Below, one piece after another: positions 1 to 6,672 of a stretch of DNA of 8,907 nucleotides (position 1 is the stretch's first letter; each line of letters opens with the position of its first letter). The DNA comes from Reyranella sp. GTDB taxonomy: Bacteria; Pseudomonadota; Alphaproteobacteria; Reyranellales; Reyranellaceae. The translations under genes and the position numbers were made by a program. The stretch covers positions 1 through 8,907 of the forward strand of contig JADHLS010000166.1 of assembly GCA_016780605.1 (NCBI GenBank), read 5' to 3'. The notes below the pieces were generated by a model. That model did not search any database. It was not told the DNA's origin and saw only the letters and a program-made list of their open reading frames with translations.

Positions 1-492
1 CATGTCTACGAGCTTCTATGGGCTGCGGGCCGCGACCTCGGCTTGGCCGACGCGGGCTACCGCGCCATCGATTCGCTCAGGCTGGAGAAACGCTATCTCT
101 ACTGGGGCACCGACATCACGCCGGACTACACGCCCTACGAGGCGGGCCTTGGCTTTGCCATGTCGCTGAAGAAGAAGTCCGACTTCATCGGCCGCGCCGC
201 TCTGGAGAAAGCCAGGGTTGCCGGCCCGGCGCGCAAGCTGATCACGCTCACCGTCGATGCCGACGTCCAGCTCTATGGCGGCGAGGCGATCCGTCGCGAC
301 GGCAAGGTTTTGGGGGTCACGTCTTCGGCCGGCTGGGGCCACACGATCGGCAAGGCCATCGCCTTCGGCTACGTTGCAGCCGAGGAGGCCGGCCACACCG
401 ACTACGAGATCGAGGCCTTCACCCGCCGTCATGCCGCCCGCAGGATCGATGGCGCGGCCGTCGATCCTCAGCGAAGCAAAATTCTCGCGTAA
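1..492 (+). CDS. GcvT-domain protein, C-terminal part (dimethylglycine/sarcosine dehydrogenase-like), 5' truncated by window
   Basis: The reading frame is open from base 1 and ends at TAA 490-492, giving 163 visible residues; the start lies outside the window. Visible residues 21-50 carry the GcvT-family signature: RAIDSLRLEK, then YWGTDITPDYTPYEAGLGF, followed by DFIGRAAL. The last ~90 residues form the GcvT C-terminal barrel (SSAGWGHTIGKAIAFGYV, then a RRHAARRIDGAAVDP tail). In this family the domain binds tetrahydrofolate and accepts a one-carbon unit. The WGTDITPDYTP form and the tail resemble the C-terminal half of FAD-dependent dimethylglycine or sarcosine dehydrogenases more than stand-alone glycine-cleavage GcvT. 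The N-terminal FAD domain would lie upstream, so the fusion is inferred. A TTG at 43 is only an internal codon. The next gene converges from the other strand, across a palindromic repeat. Confidence 0.85.
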   Translation, partial: HVYELLWAAGRDLGLADAGYRAIDSLRLEKRYLYWGTDITPDYTPYEAGLGFAMSLKKKSDFIGRAALEKARVAGPARKLITLTVDADVQLYGGEAIRRDGKVLGVTSSAGWGHTIGKAIAFGYVAAEEAGHTDYEIEAFTRRHAARRIDGAAVDPQRSKILA

Positions 493-500
493 GCGAAGGC

Positions 501-573
501 TGTCATCCCGAGCACAGCGAGGGACCTTTAGGACCACGGGAAAGGTCCCTCGGCCTTCGGCCTCGGGATGACA
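501..573. repeat. Nested palindromic intergenic repeat
   Basis: The outer arms TGTCATCCCGAG (501-512) and CTCGGGATGACA (562-573) are perfect 12-bp inverted repeats. Inside them CGAGGGACCTTT (518-529) and AAAGGTCCCTCG (541-552) form a second perfect 12-bp inverted repeat around an 11-nt loop. A small GGCC-TTC-GGCC dyad (552-562) overlaps the right arm. The whole element sits between two convergent stop codons (492 and 580), so it could fold into a cruciform or act as a bidirectional terminator. Its sequence resembles scattered intergenic repeats of many proteobacterial genomes that begin GTCATCCCGAG. No second full copy is present in this window. Confidence 0.8.
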
Positions 574-579
574 ACATTG

Positions 580-1080
580 CTACTTCCCCAGTGCCTCGCC
601 CACCGCACTGAGCCACCCCCGCACGACTCGCTCCTCGTCGCGACCGACCAGCCCGGCCAGCCGCGCCTCAACCTCCATGACCCGGGCGCGGCAGCGCTTC
701 AGCAGCGCCCGCCCCTTGGCCGTGGCGGCAAGCCTCAGGATACGGCCATGCTCGGCGTCGGCCGACTTCCGAATGGCGCCCATCTTCCCGAGGTTGCCGA
801 CGATCACGTTGATGGTCTGCGGCGTCAGGAAGGTGAGCCGTGCCAGGTCGGCGCCCGACACGCCGGGATAGGCCGCGATCATGGTGAGCACGGCGAACTG
901 CGGCGGCGTGATCGCGATGTCGCCCAGCGCCTTCTCCATGGCGGCCCGCACCGCGACGTTGGCCTGGCGGACGAGGTAGCCCAGATGGCCCTCGGGCCCG
1001 CGCTTGCCCTCGCCGGGGCGCGGTACGGCACGGGCTGCGGTGCGAGGCCAGGGCCTGATACGCGAGTTCTTATATTTCAT
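580..1080 (-). CDS. MarR-family transcriptional regulator
   Basis: A 166-residue protein of normal MarR size. After a basic, poorly conserved N-terminus (1-30), residues 32-70 form the dimerisation helices. Residues ~74-100 are the winged helix-turn-helix (VSGADLARLTFLTPQTINVIVGNLGKMG), and ~102-118 form the wing, with the conserved D-x-E-H-G-R pattern (DAEHGRILRL). Such proteins act as dimeric repressors that release DNA on binding small, often aromatic or lipophilic, ligands. The ATG at 1080 is preceded by a weak AAGAAG ribosome site that overlaps the TAA of the upstream receptor gene (9-nt gap), so translation is probably coupled. As the last gene of the monooxygenase-receptor-regulator run, it is a good candidate to control that operon, perhaps from the divergent region near 3600; this is inference. 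A later start that omits part of the basic N-terminus is possible. Confidence 0.9.
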   Translation of the reverse strand: MKYKNSRIRPWPRTAARAVPRPGEGKRGPEGHLGYLVRQANVAVRAAMEKALGDIAITPPQFAVLTMIAAYPGVSGADLARLTFLTPQTINVIVGNLGKMGAIRKSADAEHGRILRLAATAKGRALLKRCRARVMEVEARLAGLVGRDEERVVRGWLSAVGEALGK

Positions 1081-1089
1081 CCGAGCTTC

Positions 1090-2076
1090 TTATTCGGCCT
1101 TGATGCCCATCGCACGAATGACCTCGCCCAACCTGGCATTCTCGGCGCGCACGAGAGCGGCAAAAGCATCAGGCGGCTCGCCGCCGGGATCGGCGCCCAA
1201 TGACTCGAACCACGCCTGCGCCTCGGGCGTTGTCAGGATCTTCGCGATCTCGCCATAGAGGCGGTCGATCACGGACCGTGGCGTGCCGGCGGGCGCCCCG
1301 AGTCCCGCCCAGGCGGTGAACTCGTATCCGGGAACGCCGGCTTCGGCCATCGTTGGCAGGTCAGGCATCGACTTTGCGCGCTGCGCTGTGGTCACGGCGA
1401 GACCGCGCAGCCGTCCATCGTCAACGAAAGGCTTCAGCACCGTCAGGCCCTCGATGGTGAAGGTGACGTGTCCGGCAATGAGATCCTGCGCCGCCTGGCC
1501 TCCGCCCTTGTAGGGGATGTGCGTGGCCTTCATGCCGGTCAGGTGAAGCAACAGGCTGGCGGCGAGATGTCCGGGTGTGCCGACGCCGGGCGACACGAAG
1601 GTAAGCTCCCCGGGTTTGGCCTTGGTGAGCGCGATCAGGTCGGCCACCGAATGAGCCGGCACGTCCTTGTGCACCGCCAATACCTGCGGTCCGACGCCCA
1701 GCCGGGTGATCGGCGCGATGTCGACCAGCGGATCGTATCCCGGATTGGGATAGATGTGCGGATTGATGGCCATGGTGCCGATATGCACGACCAGCAGCGT
1801 ATAGCCGTCGGGTGGGCTGCGCACCGCAGCGACCGTCCCAAGATTTCCGCCGGCGCCACCGCGATTCTCGACCAGTATGAGCTGGCCCAGCGCGCGGGAC
1901 AGGTGGTCCGCCAGCCAGCGCGCGCGGATGTCGGTGACGCCGCCGGGGCCGCCGGGGACAATGATGCGAATGGCCTTGCTTGGCCAGACCGCCTGCGCTC
2001 GTGGCGTGGCGACGGAGCCCGCAAGGGCCGCGAACGCGGCACCCGATCCGACAATGCGTCGACGCGTGGAGCGCAT
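1090..2076 (-). CDS. Bug-family (TctC-like) tripartite tricarboxylate receptor, Tat-exported
   Basis: A 328-residue periplasmic solute-binding protein of usual Bug/TctC length. The N-terminus has a twin-arginine signal (TRRRIV at 4-9, then an Ala/Gly-rich hydrophobic stretch) with likely cleavage after A27-Q28-A29. The mature protein opens with the family hallmark WPSKAIRIIVPGGPGGVTD, followed by PPDGYTLL, a THIPYKGGGQAAQDLIAG segment, DLPTMAEAGVPGYE and GLGAPAGTP. These line the ligand cleft or the two lobes in known Bug proteins, which bind small carboxylates or related polar ligands. The ligand cannot be read from sequence. The ATG at 2076 has a strong AGGGAGAG site 4 nt upstream. It lies 16 nt after the monooxygenase and 9 nt before the MarR gene, so co-transcription is likely. 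No tctA/tctB membrane genes adjoin it, as is common for this expanded family. Confidence 0.92.
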   Translation of the reverse strand: MRSTRRRIVGSGAAFAALAGSVATPRAQAVWPSKAIRIIVPGGPGGVTDIRARWLADHLSRALGQLILVENRGGAGGNLGTVAAVRSPPDGYTLLVVHIGTMAINPHIYPNPGYDPLVDIAPITRLGVGPQVLAVHKDVPAHSVADLIALTKAKPGELTFVSPGVGTPGHLAASLLLHLTGMKATHIPYKGGGQAAQDLIAGHVTFTIEGLTVLKPFVDDGRLRGLAVTTAQRAKSMPDLPTMAEAGVPGYEFTAWAGLGAPAGTPRSVIDRLYGEIAKILTTPEAQAWFESLGADPGGEPPDAFAALVRAENARLGEVIRAMGIKAE

Positions 2077-2092
2077 GTCGCTCTCCCTGTGA

Positions 2093-3574
2093 CTAGTTCA
2101 AGAACTCCATGGCGGGGTCGCGCACTGAACCGTAGCGCAGGCTCATGAGATCGCGTGCGTAGTTCTGGTGCAGGCGCCAGGGATGGCGCGAGCCCTGCTT
2201 GGGGAACTGCTCGATGGCGCGCTGAATGTAACCGGACGAGAAGTCGACCCAGGGCAGGCGCTCCGTGGCGGGATCGTCGAGCCGTGGTGTGCATTGTCGC
2301 AGCCCGTTCTTCTGCATGTGATTGAGCAGGCGGCAGACATACTCGCAGACCAGGTCGGCCTTCGGCGTCCACGAGGCGTTGGTGTAGCCCGACACCACGG
2401 CGAGATTGGGCACGTCGCTATACATCATGCCCTTGTAGGCGACCGTGTCGCCCGGATTGATCGGCTTTCCGTCGACCACAACCGTCATGCCGCCCAGCAA
2501 CTGCAGCGACAGGCCAGTCGCCGTCACGATCAGGTCGGCTGGAAGCTCCTCGCCCGACTTCAGTTGGATGCCGGTCTCCGTGAAGGTCTCGATCTCGTCG
2601 GTGACAACGGAGACCCTCTTTTGGCGGATGGCCCGGAAGAGGTCGGCGTCGGGCACCAGGCAGAGCCGCTGGTCCCAGGGGTTGTAGCGCGGCGTGAAGT
2701 GCGTATCGATGTCGTAGTCCGGGCCAAGGCAATAGCGCACGCCCTTCATGATCAACGCCTTGGCGCGATCAGGCCGGCGCTTGCAGAGCCGATAGAAGTA
2801 CATGCCCAACAGCACGTTCTTCCAGCGCGTAAGCCCGTAGGCGAGGCCGATCGGCAGGCGGCGGCGCAGGTGGTTGGCGATGGCGTCCTCCGCCGGCCGC
2901 GCGACGACGTAGGTCGGCGAGCGCTGCAGCATGGTGACGTGCCTGGCCTCCCCTGACATTGCCGGCACCAGGGTGACCGCCGTGGCGCCGCTGCCGATCA
3001 CCACGACGTTCTTGCCCTTGTAGTCGATGTCGTCGGTCCAGCTCTGGGGGTGGACGATACGGCCCTTGAAACGCTCGCGCCCGGGGAATTTGGGCGTGTA
3101 GCCCGCGGCGTAGTCGTAGTAGCCGCTGCACATCCACAGGAAATTGCAGGTGATGATAGTCTTCACGCGATCCGGCCCGCGCTCGATCTCGACCGTCCAG
3201 CGCGCCTTCTCGGTCGACCATGAGGCGGCGGTCACGCGGTGCCGGTAGCGGATGCGCCGGTCGATGCCGTGGTCGCTCGCGGCCTCGCGGATGTAGGACA
3301 GGATCGCGGGCCCGTCGGCGATCGCCTTGGCGTTCTTCCACGGGCGGAAGGAGTAGCCCAGCGTGTACATGTCGGAATCGGACCGGATGCGGGGATAACG
3401 AAAAAGGTCCCAGGTGCCGCCACTGCCGTCACGCGCCTCGAGGATGGCGTAGCTCTTCCCCTTGCATTTGTCCTGCAGATGCCAGGCCGCCCCGATGCCG
3501 GAAAGGCCTGCGCCCACGATCAACACGTCGAGATGTTCGCTTTTGGCGCGTGCATTATCGGCGATCGTATCCAT
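2093..3574 (-). CDS. Flavin-containing monooxygenase, EthA-like type I Baeyer-Villiger family
   Basis: A 493-residue FAD/NADPH monooxygenase that matches mycobacterial EthA (about 490 aa, as I recall its sequence) along its whole length. Expected chemistry is NADPH- and O2-dependent oxidation of ketones to esters, or S-oxidation. FAD Rossmann motif GAGLSG is at 21-26. GGTWDLFRYP precedes IRSDSDMYTLG. The Baeyer-Villiger fingerprint appears as F169-K-G171-R-I-V-H175-P-Q-S-W179, and the NADPH motif is GSGATA (194-199). Downstream come ITCNFLWMCSGYY earlier in the fold, YNPWDQRLCLVPDADLFRAI, ATGLSLQLLGG, GYTNASWT and KQGSRHPWRL, all EthA-like. R62 replaces the glycine expected in RYPGIRSD. The frame stays open to 3811, but the ATG at 3574 has an AAGGTAGG site just upstream and matches the family N-terminus, so I prefer it. 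First gene of the operon with the receptor and MarR genes. The substrate is unknown; the neighbouring receptor suggests catabolism. Confidence 0.9.
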   Translation of the reverse strand: MDTIADNARAKSEHLDVLIVGAGLSGIGAAWHLQDKCKGKSYAILEARDGSGGTWDLFRYPRIRSDSDMYTLGYSFRPWKNAKAIADGPAILSYIREAASDHGIDRRIRYRHRVTAASWSTEKARWTVEIERGPDRVKTIITCNFLWMCSGYYDYAAGYTPKFPGRERFKGRIVHPQSWTDDIDYKGKNVVVIGSGATAVTLVPAMSGEARHVTMLQRSPTYVVARPAEDAIANHLRRRLPIGLAYGLTRWKNVLLGMYFYRLCKRRPDRAKALIMKGVRYCLGPDYDIDTHFTPRYNPWDQRLCLVPDADLFRAIRQKRVSVVTDEIETFTETGIQLKSGEELPADLIVTATGLSLQLLGGMTVVVDGKPINPGDTVAYKGMMYSDVPNLAVVSGYTNASWTPKADLVCEYVCRLLNHMQKNGLRQCTPRLDDPATERLPWVDFSSGYIQRAIEQFPKQGSRHPWRLHQNYARDLMSLRYGSVRDPAMEFLN

Positions 3575-3658
3575 ATCCCTACCTTCTTCGAGGCAACCGG
3601 CGCTGGCAACCGTCTCGCACAAAGGCCCGTACATCGTTATTCTGTCGCTCCACGATCC
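3575..3658. promoter_or_regulatory. Divergent intergenic control region
   Basis: These 84 bases separate the start codons of the monooxygenase (leftward) and the adenylate cyclase (rightward), so promoters for both must lie here or inside the genes. The monooxygenase ribosome site (AAGGTAGG on the minus strand) is at its left edge. No good ribosome site precedes the cyclase ATG. I could not assign -35/-10 boxes with confidence; TATTCT at 3638-3643 is a weak -10 candidate for the cyclase without a good -35. Confidence 0.6.
3592..3612. promoter_or_regulatory. GGCAACCG direct repeat, possible operator
   Basis: GGCAACCG occurs at 3592-3599 and again at 3605-3612, 13 bp apart start to start, in the middle of the divergent control region. 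The spacer is GCGCT preceded by G, so the arrangement reads GGCAACCG-GCGCT-GGCAACCG. Two exact 8-mers in an 84-bp region are unlikely to be accidental but could be. The MarR protein encoded at the end of the leftward operon is one candidate binder, though MarR sites are usually inverted repeats. Confidence 0.35.
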
Positions 3659-5407
3659 ATGGAAGCAGAGCGTACCGAAAGAAGACTGGCGGCCATCCTC
3701 GCGGCCGACGTCGCCGGCTACAGCCGGCTGATGAACCATGACGAGGAAGGCACGCTGCAGCGGCTGAAGGCCCATCTCGGCGAGCTGGTCGAGCCGCACA
3801 TCGCCGCCCATCGCGGGCGCATCGTCAAGCGCACCGGAGATGGCCTGCTGGTCGATTTCGCCAGCGCCGTCGAGGCCGTGCGCTGCGCCGTCGCCATCCA
3901 GGCCGGCATGAACGACCGCAACCGCGGCGCGCCCGACGAGGCGCGCATCGAGTTCCGCATCGGCATCAATCTCGGCGACGTCATCATCGAGGATGGCGAC
4001 ATCTTCGGCGACGGCGTCAACATCGCGGCCCGCCTGGAGGCGCTGGCCGAGCCCGGCGGCATTTTCGTCTCACGCGCGGTCCGCGATTCGGTGCGCGACA
4101 AGCTCGGCATCGAGCTCGAGGACCTGGGGGAGAAGCCGGTCAAGAACATCGCCCGGCCGGTGCGCGTGTTCCGCGTCGGCCGCGCCAACGGCGGCCGGCG
4201 CCCAGCCGCGCCCTCCGTGCCCGACAAGCCGTCGATCGCGGTCCTCCCCTTCGCCAACATGAGCGGCGATGCCGAGCAGGAATATTTCAGCGACGGAATC
4301 TCCGAGGACCTGATCACCGACCTCTCCAAGGTGCAGGCGTTGTTCGTGATCGCGCGCAATTCCTCCTTCACCTACAAGGGCCGCTCGGTGAAGGTCCAGG
4401 AGATCGGACAGGAGCTCGGCGTGCGCTTCGTGCTGGAGGGTTCGATCCGCAAGGCCGGCAATCGGGTGCGCATCACCGCCCAGCTGGTCGACGCCCAGAC
4501 CGGCGGCCATCTGTGGGCCGACCGCTTCGACCGGGAGCTCACCGACATCTTCGCCACCCAGGACGAGGTGGTGCACAAGATCGTCGAGGCGCTTGCGGTC
4601 AAGCTCAGCCGCGCGGAGGAGCAGGACCTCAAGAAGGGCGGCGGCACCAAGAACCTCGAAGCCTACGAATGCTGGCTGCGCGCCCGCCAGTTGCTGGGCC
4701 GCGGCACGGCCGAGTCGATCGCCGAGGCCCGCGCCCTGCACCGCCGGGCGCTGGAGCTCGATCCGAACTTCTCCGCCCCGCATGTCGGGCTCGCCTTCGC
4801 CGCGGTCTCCGACTACGTCAACGCCTGGGTGCCCGATCCTGGGAGCGCGCTCGAGGAGGGCGAGCGCTGGGCGCGCAGAGCGCTGGAGCTCGACGATCGC
4901 CAACCCGGCGGCTACGTCGCGATGGGCAATGTCCGCGTCTGGCAGCGCCGCTACGAGGAAGCGCTGGCAGCCCTGCAAAGATCGGTGGAGCTCGACCCCA
5001 ACTATGCGCAGGGCCATGGCGTGCTCGGCATGGCCCTGATGTATGCGGGCAAGCATCGCGAGGCGCTCGATGCACTGGCCGTCGCCATGCGGCTCGACCC
5101 GCACTATCCCAACATCCTCCTGCATCTGGCGGCGCAGGCGCATTTCGGGCTGGGGGACGACGAGCTGGCCGCCGCCCACCTGGCCGAGCGCATTGCCCGA
5201 AATCCCAACACCGATGCCAGCCGCATGCTGCTCGCGGCTGCCTACGGCCATCTCGGCCGGATCGACGAGGCAAAGGCCGCGTGGGACGGCCTGATGGAGG
5301 TCAATCCCGGCTTCTCGATGGCCCAGCGGGAAGGGGTGCTGCCTTACAAGGACCCACGCGACTTTCAACGCATCCTGGACGGGCTGGCCAAGGCCGGTTT
5401 GCCCTAG
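3659..5407 (+). CDS. Class III adenylate cyclase with TolB-like and TPR regions
   Basis: A 582-residue protein expected to make cAMP from ATP. Residues ~8-170 are the class III catalytic domain. D17 (in AADVAGYS) and D61 (in KRTGDG) are the two metal-binding aspartates, K57 and D114 (DIFGDGVN) match the adenine-recognition pair, and N121 and R125 (VNIAAR) match the transition-state residues. All expected catalytic residues are therefore present in one chain, which would dimerise. Residues 190-316 form the TolB-like segment (KPSIAVLPFANMS, YFSDGISEDLITDLSK, VLEGSIRKAGNRVRITAQL, LWADRFDRE). Residues ~335-570 hold about six TPR helix pairs (ALELDP, SVELDPNYAQGHGVLG, AMRLDPHYPN). No transmembrane segment is evident. 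The frame is open upstream to 3239, but MEAERTERRLAAILAADVAGYSRLM is the typical family start and longer forms would overlap the monooxygenase. No clear ribosome site precedes this ATG. Confidence 0.9.
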   Translation: MEAERTERRLAAILAADVAGYSRLMNHDEEGTLQRLKAHLGELVEPHIAAHRGRIVKRTGDGLLVDFASAVEAVRCAVAIQAGMNDRNRGAPDEARIEFRIGINLGDVIIEDGDIFGDGVNIAARLEALAEPGGIFVSRAVRDSVRDKLGIELEDLGEKPVKNIARPVRVFRVGRANGGRRPAAPSVPDKPSIAVLPFANMSGDAEQEYFSDGISEDLITDLSKVQALFVIARNSSFTYKGRSVKVQEIGQELGVRFVLEGSIRKAGNRVRITAQLVDAQTGGHLWADRFDRELTDIFATQDEVVHKIVEALAVKLSRAEEQDLKKGGGTKNLEAYECWLRARQLLGRGTAESIAEARALHRRALELDPNFSAPHVGLAFAAVSDYVNAWVPDPGSALEEGERWARRALELDDRQPGGYVAMGNVRVWQRRYEEALAALQRSVELDPNYAQGHGVLGMALMYAGKHREALDALAVAMRLDPHYPNILLHLAAQAHFGLGDDELAAAHLAERIARNPNTDASRMLLAAAYGHLGRIDEAKAAWDGLMEVNPGFSMAQREGVLPYKDPRDFQRILDGLAKAGLP

Positions 5408-5415
5408 TCCCGCCG

Positions 5416-5428
5416 CAGCTTTAAGCTG
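5416..5428. other. Perfect 13-bp palindrome after the cyclase gene
   Basis: CAGCTT-T-AAGCTG is a perfect inverted repeat with 6-bp arms around one base. It lies 8 nt after the cyclase stop and 32 nt before the start of the small exported protein gene. The one-base spacer makes an RNA hairpin poor and no T-run follows, so it is not a good terminator. It could be an operator for the downstream gene, or chance. Confidence 0.3.
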
Positions 5429-5460
5429 GCTAGAGTTGGGTGTGTTCGGGATGGAGAGCG

Positions 5461-5799
5461 ATGCGACCAAAGCTGTTGGCCGCCATGGCGATGGTGGCTG
5501 CGCTGTGGCTTCAGACGGCCCCGGCAATGGCGCAATATTGCGACAACCTCCAAGGTCAGGAGGTCAAGGTCACCGGCGTCATCGACAAGATGGCGGAGGC
5601 AGCCGGCGTCATCTTCTTCCGTGATCGCAAGACTGCGTGCCAGTTCGGTATCGTCCTGCATCGCAACGACAAAGGATGTCGTCAAGGCAGCTTTGTCGAG
5701 GCCACCGGCACGCTGATCAAGAACAAGTTCCTGCCGGACACCTACGATATCGACCGCAACACCAAGCTGCCGCCGGCGGACACCCTCAACTGCATGTAA
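5461..5799 (+). CDS. Small exported four-cysteine protein, unknown function
   Basis: A 112-residue protein that I do not recognise. It starts with a clear Sec signal peptide (MRPKLLAAMAMVAALWL, then APAMA with cleavage before Q25 or Y26). The mature part of about 87 residues has four cysteines (YCDN, TACQF, KGCRQ, LNCM), enough for two disulfides in the periplasm. The alternating pattern EVKVTGVIDKM ... GVIFFRD ... QFGIVL ... GSFVEATGTLIKN looks like strands of a small beta-barrel, reminiscent of OB-fold proteins; this fold is inferred only from strand pattern. The ATG at 5461 is preceded by GGAGAG and gives the signal peptide directly at the N-terminus; an in-frame GTG at 5440 would add seven residues before it. 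It follows the cyclase by 53 nt on the same strand and converges on the next gene with an 11-nt gap. Confidence 0.75.
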   Translation: MRPKLLAAMAMVAALWLQTAPAMAQYCDNLQGQEVKVTGVIDKMAEAAGVIFFRDRKTACQFGIVLHRNDKGCRQGSFVEATGTLIKNKFLPDTYDIDRNTKLPPADTLNCM

Positions 5800-5810
5800 G
5801 ACCCAGGTGG

Positions 5811-6635
5811 TCACTCCTTCATGAAGGCGTTGAGCTCGGGCGTCGGCATCGAGTGATCCAGATAGGTGAAGGTGCCCTTCTCCTTCACCTCCTTCGCGGC
5901 ATCCACGAGCCCGGTCATGGCGGCGCGATAGAGCGACGTGGCGAGGCTGATGCGCTTCACGCCTGCCGCCTCGAGCTCGGCGCGGCTGAACGAACGACCC
6001 TTGATGCCGACCATGAAGTTGAAGGGCTTATTCAGCGCGGAACAGACCTTCTTGACCGCCGCGAGATCAGGCAGGCCGGGCGACATCAGCACATCGGCGC
6101 CCGCCGCTTCGAAGGCCTTCAGCCGCTTGATCACGTCATCGAGATCGGGCTTGCCGCGCAGGAAGCCTTCGGCACGCGCTGTCAGCGTAAAGGCGAACGG
6201 CAACGCGCGCGCTGCCTTCACCGCGGCAGCCACGCGCGCGGCGGCCGCCTCGATGTCGTAAAGCGGCTTGTCCTTGTCGCCAGTGGCGTCCTCGATAGAG
6301 CCGCCGACCAGGCCGATGCCCGCGCCCTGGCGGATCGTCTCCGCGGCAGCGTCGGGCGCATCGCCAAAACCCTTCTCGAGATCGGCGGCGACCGGCAGAT
6401 CGCAGGCCTCGACGATGGCCTTGGCGTTGGCGAGCGCCTCCTCGCGCGTCACCTTGCCGTCGCGCTTGCCCAGGACCCCCGCCTTGGCGCCGCTCGAGGT
6501 CGCCAGCGCCTCGAAGCCGAGGCCAGCCAGCACGCGCGCCGAGCCAGCGTCCCACGGGTTGGGGATGACGAAGGATCCAGGCGCCTCATGCAGCGCGCGG
6601 AACTTCTTGGCTTTGTCGGCCTGGCTGACGGTCAT
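5811..6635 (-). CDS. Isocitrate lyase/PEP mutase superfamily protein
   Basis: A 274-residue single-domain TIM-barrel enzyme of the family often labelled carboxyphosphonate phosphomutase-like or PrpB-like. Visible family marks are NPWDAGSAR (26-34), ATSSGA (45-50), the Mg-binding D85-x-E87 in AADLEKGFGD, and E115-D116 in SIEDATGDKDKPLYD. The superfamily makes or breaks C-C or C-P bonds next to an oxaloacetate- or pyruvate-like group. The catalytic cysteine motif of isocitrate and methylisocitrate lyases (K-R/K-C-G-H) is absent, and the PEP mutase K-T-N-S gate loop is not seen, so the exact reaction is unknown. The ATG at 6635 has a strong GGAGGAAG site 5 nt upstream, which decides against the longer open frame to 6692. 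It is the last gene of the right-hand minus-strand cluster, 93 nt after a Bug receptor. Confidence 0.88.
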   Translation of the reverse strand: MTVSQADKAKKFRALHEAPGSFVIPNPWDAGSARVLAGLGFEALATSSGAKAGVLGKRDGKVTREEALANAKAIVEACDLPVAADLEKGFGDAPDAAAETIRQGAGIGLVGGSIEDATGDKDKPLYDIEAAAARVAAAVKAARALPFAFTLTARAEGFLRGKPDLDDVIKRLKAFEAAGADVLMSPGLPDLAAVKKVCSALNKPFNFMVGIKGRSFSRAELEAAGVKRISLATSLYRAAMTGLVDAAKEVKEKGTFTYLDHSMPTPELNAFMKE

Positions 6636-6672
6636 GGATGCTTCCTCCGCTCGAAATCGCGGTGAGTGTGTC

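Noticed and set aside
464..492. ATCCTCAGCGAAGC-like text at the end of the GcvT gene, resembling common intergenic repeats
   Set aside because: The encoded tail (AVDPQRSKILA) fits the usual end of the GcvT-dehydrogenase family, so no repeat insertion is needed to explain it.
2168..2956. A 262-codon plus-strand open frame inside the monooxygenase
   Set aside because: Shadow of a well-conserved EthA-like gene on the other strand; no family features.
3239..3658. Long in-frame open extension upstream of the adenylate cyclase
   Set aside because: It runs antisense through the monooxygenase gene, has no family similarity, and the family N-terminus begins at 3659.
3575..3811. N-terminal extension of the monooxygenase to 3811
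   Set aside because: It would overlap the cyclase start, adds sequence absent from EthA-type proteins, and ATG 3574 has a good ribosome site.
4070..5527. A 485-codon open frame antisense to the cyclase
   Set aside because: High-GC shadow frame: low-complexity composition, no recognisable domain, and the sense strand has a complete cyclase-TPR protein.
5864..5890. Perfect 9-bp inverted repeat AGGTGAAGG / CCTTCACCT with a 9-nt loop
   Set aside because: It lies inside the conserved-length 3' coding part of the lyase-family gene, with no T-run; probably a codon-driven coincidence.
5811..6635. Calling the lyase-family gene a PEP mutase or methylisocitrate lyase (prpB)
   Set aside because: The diagnostic catalytic loops of both enzymes are missing, so a specific name and symbol are not supported.
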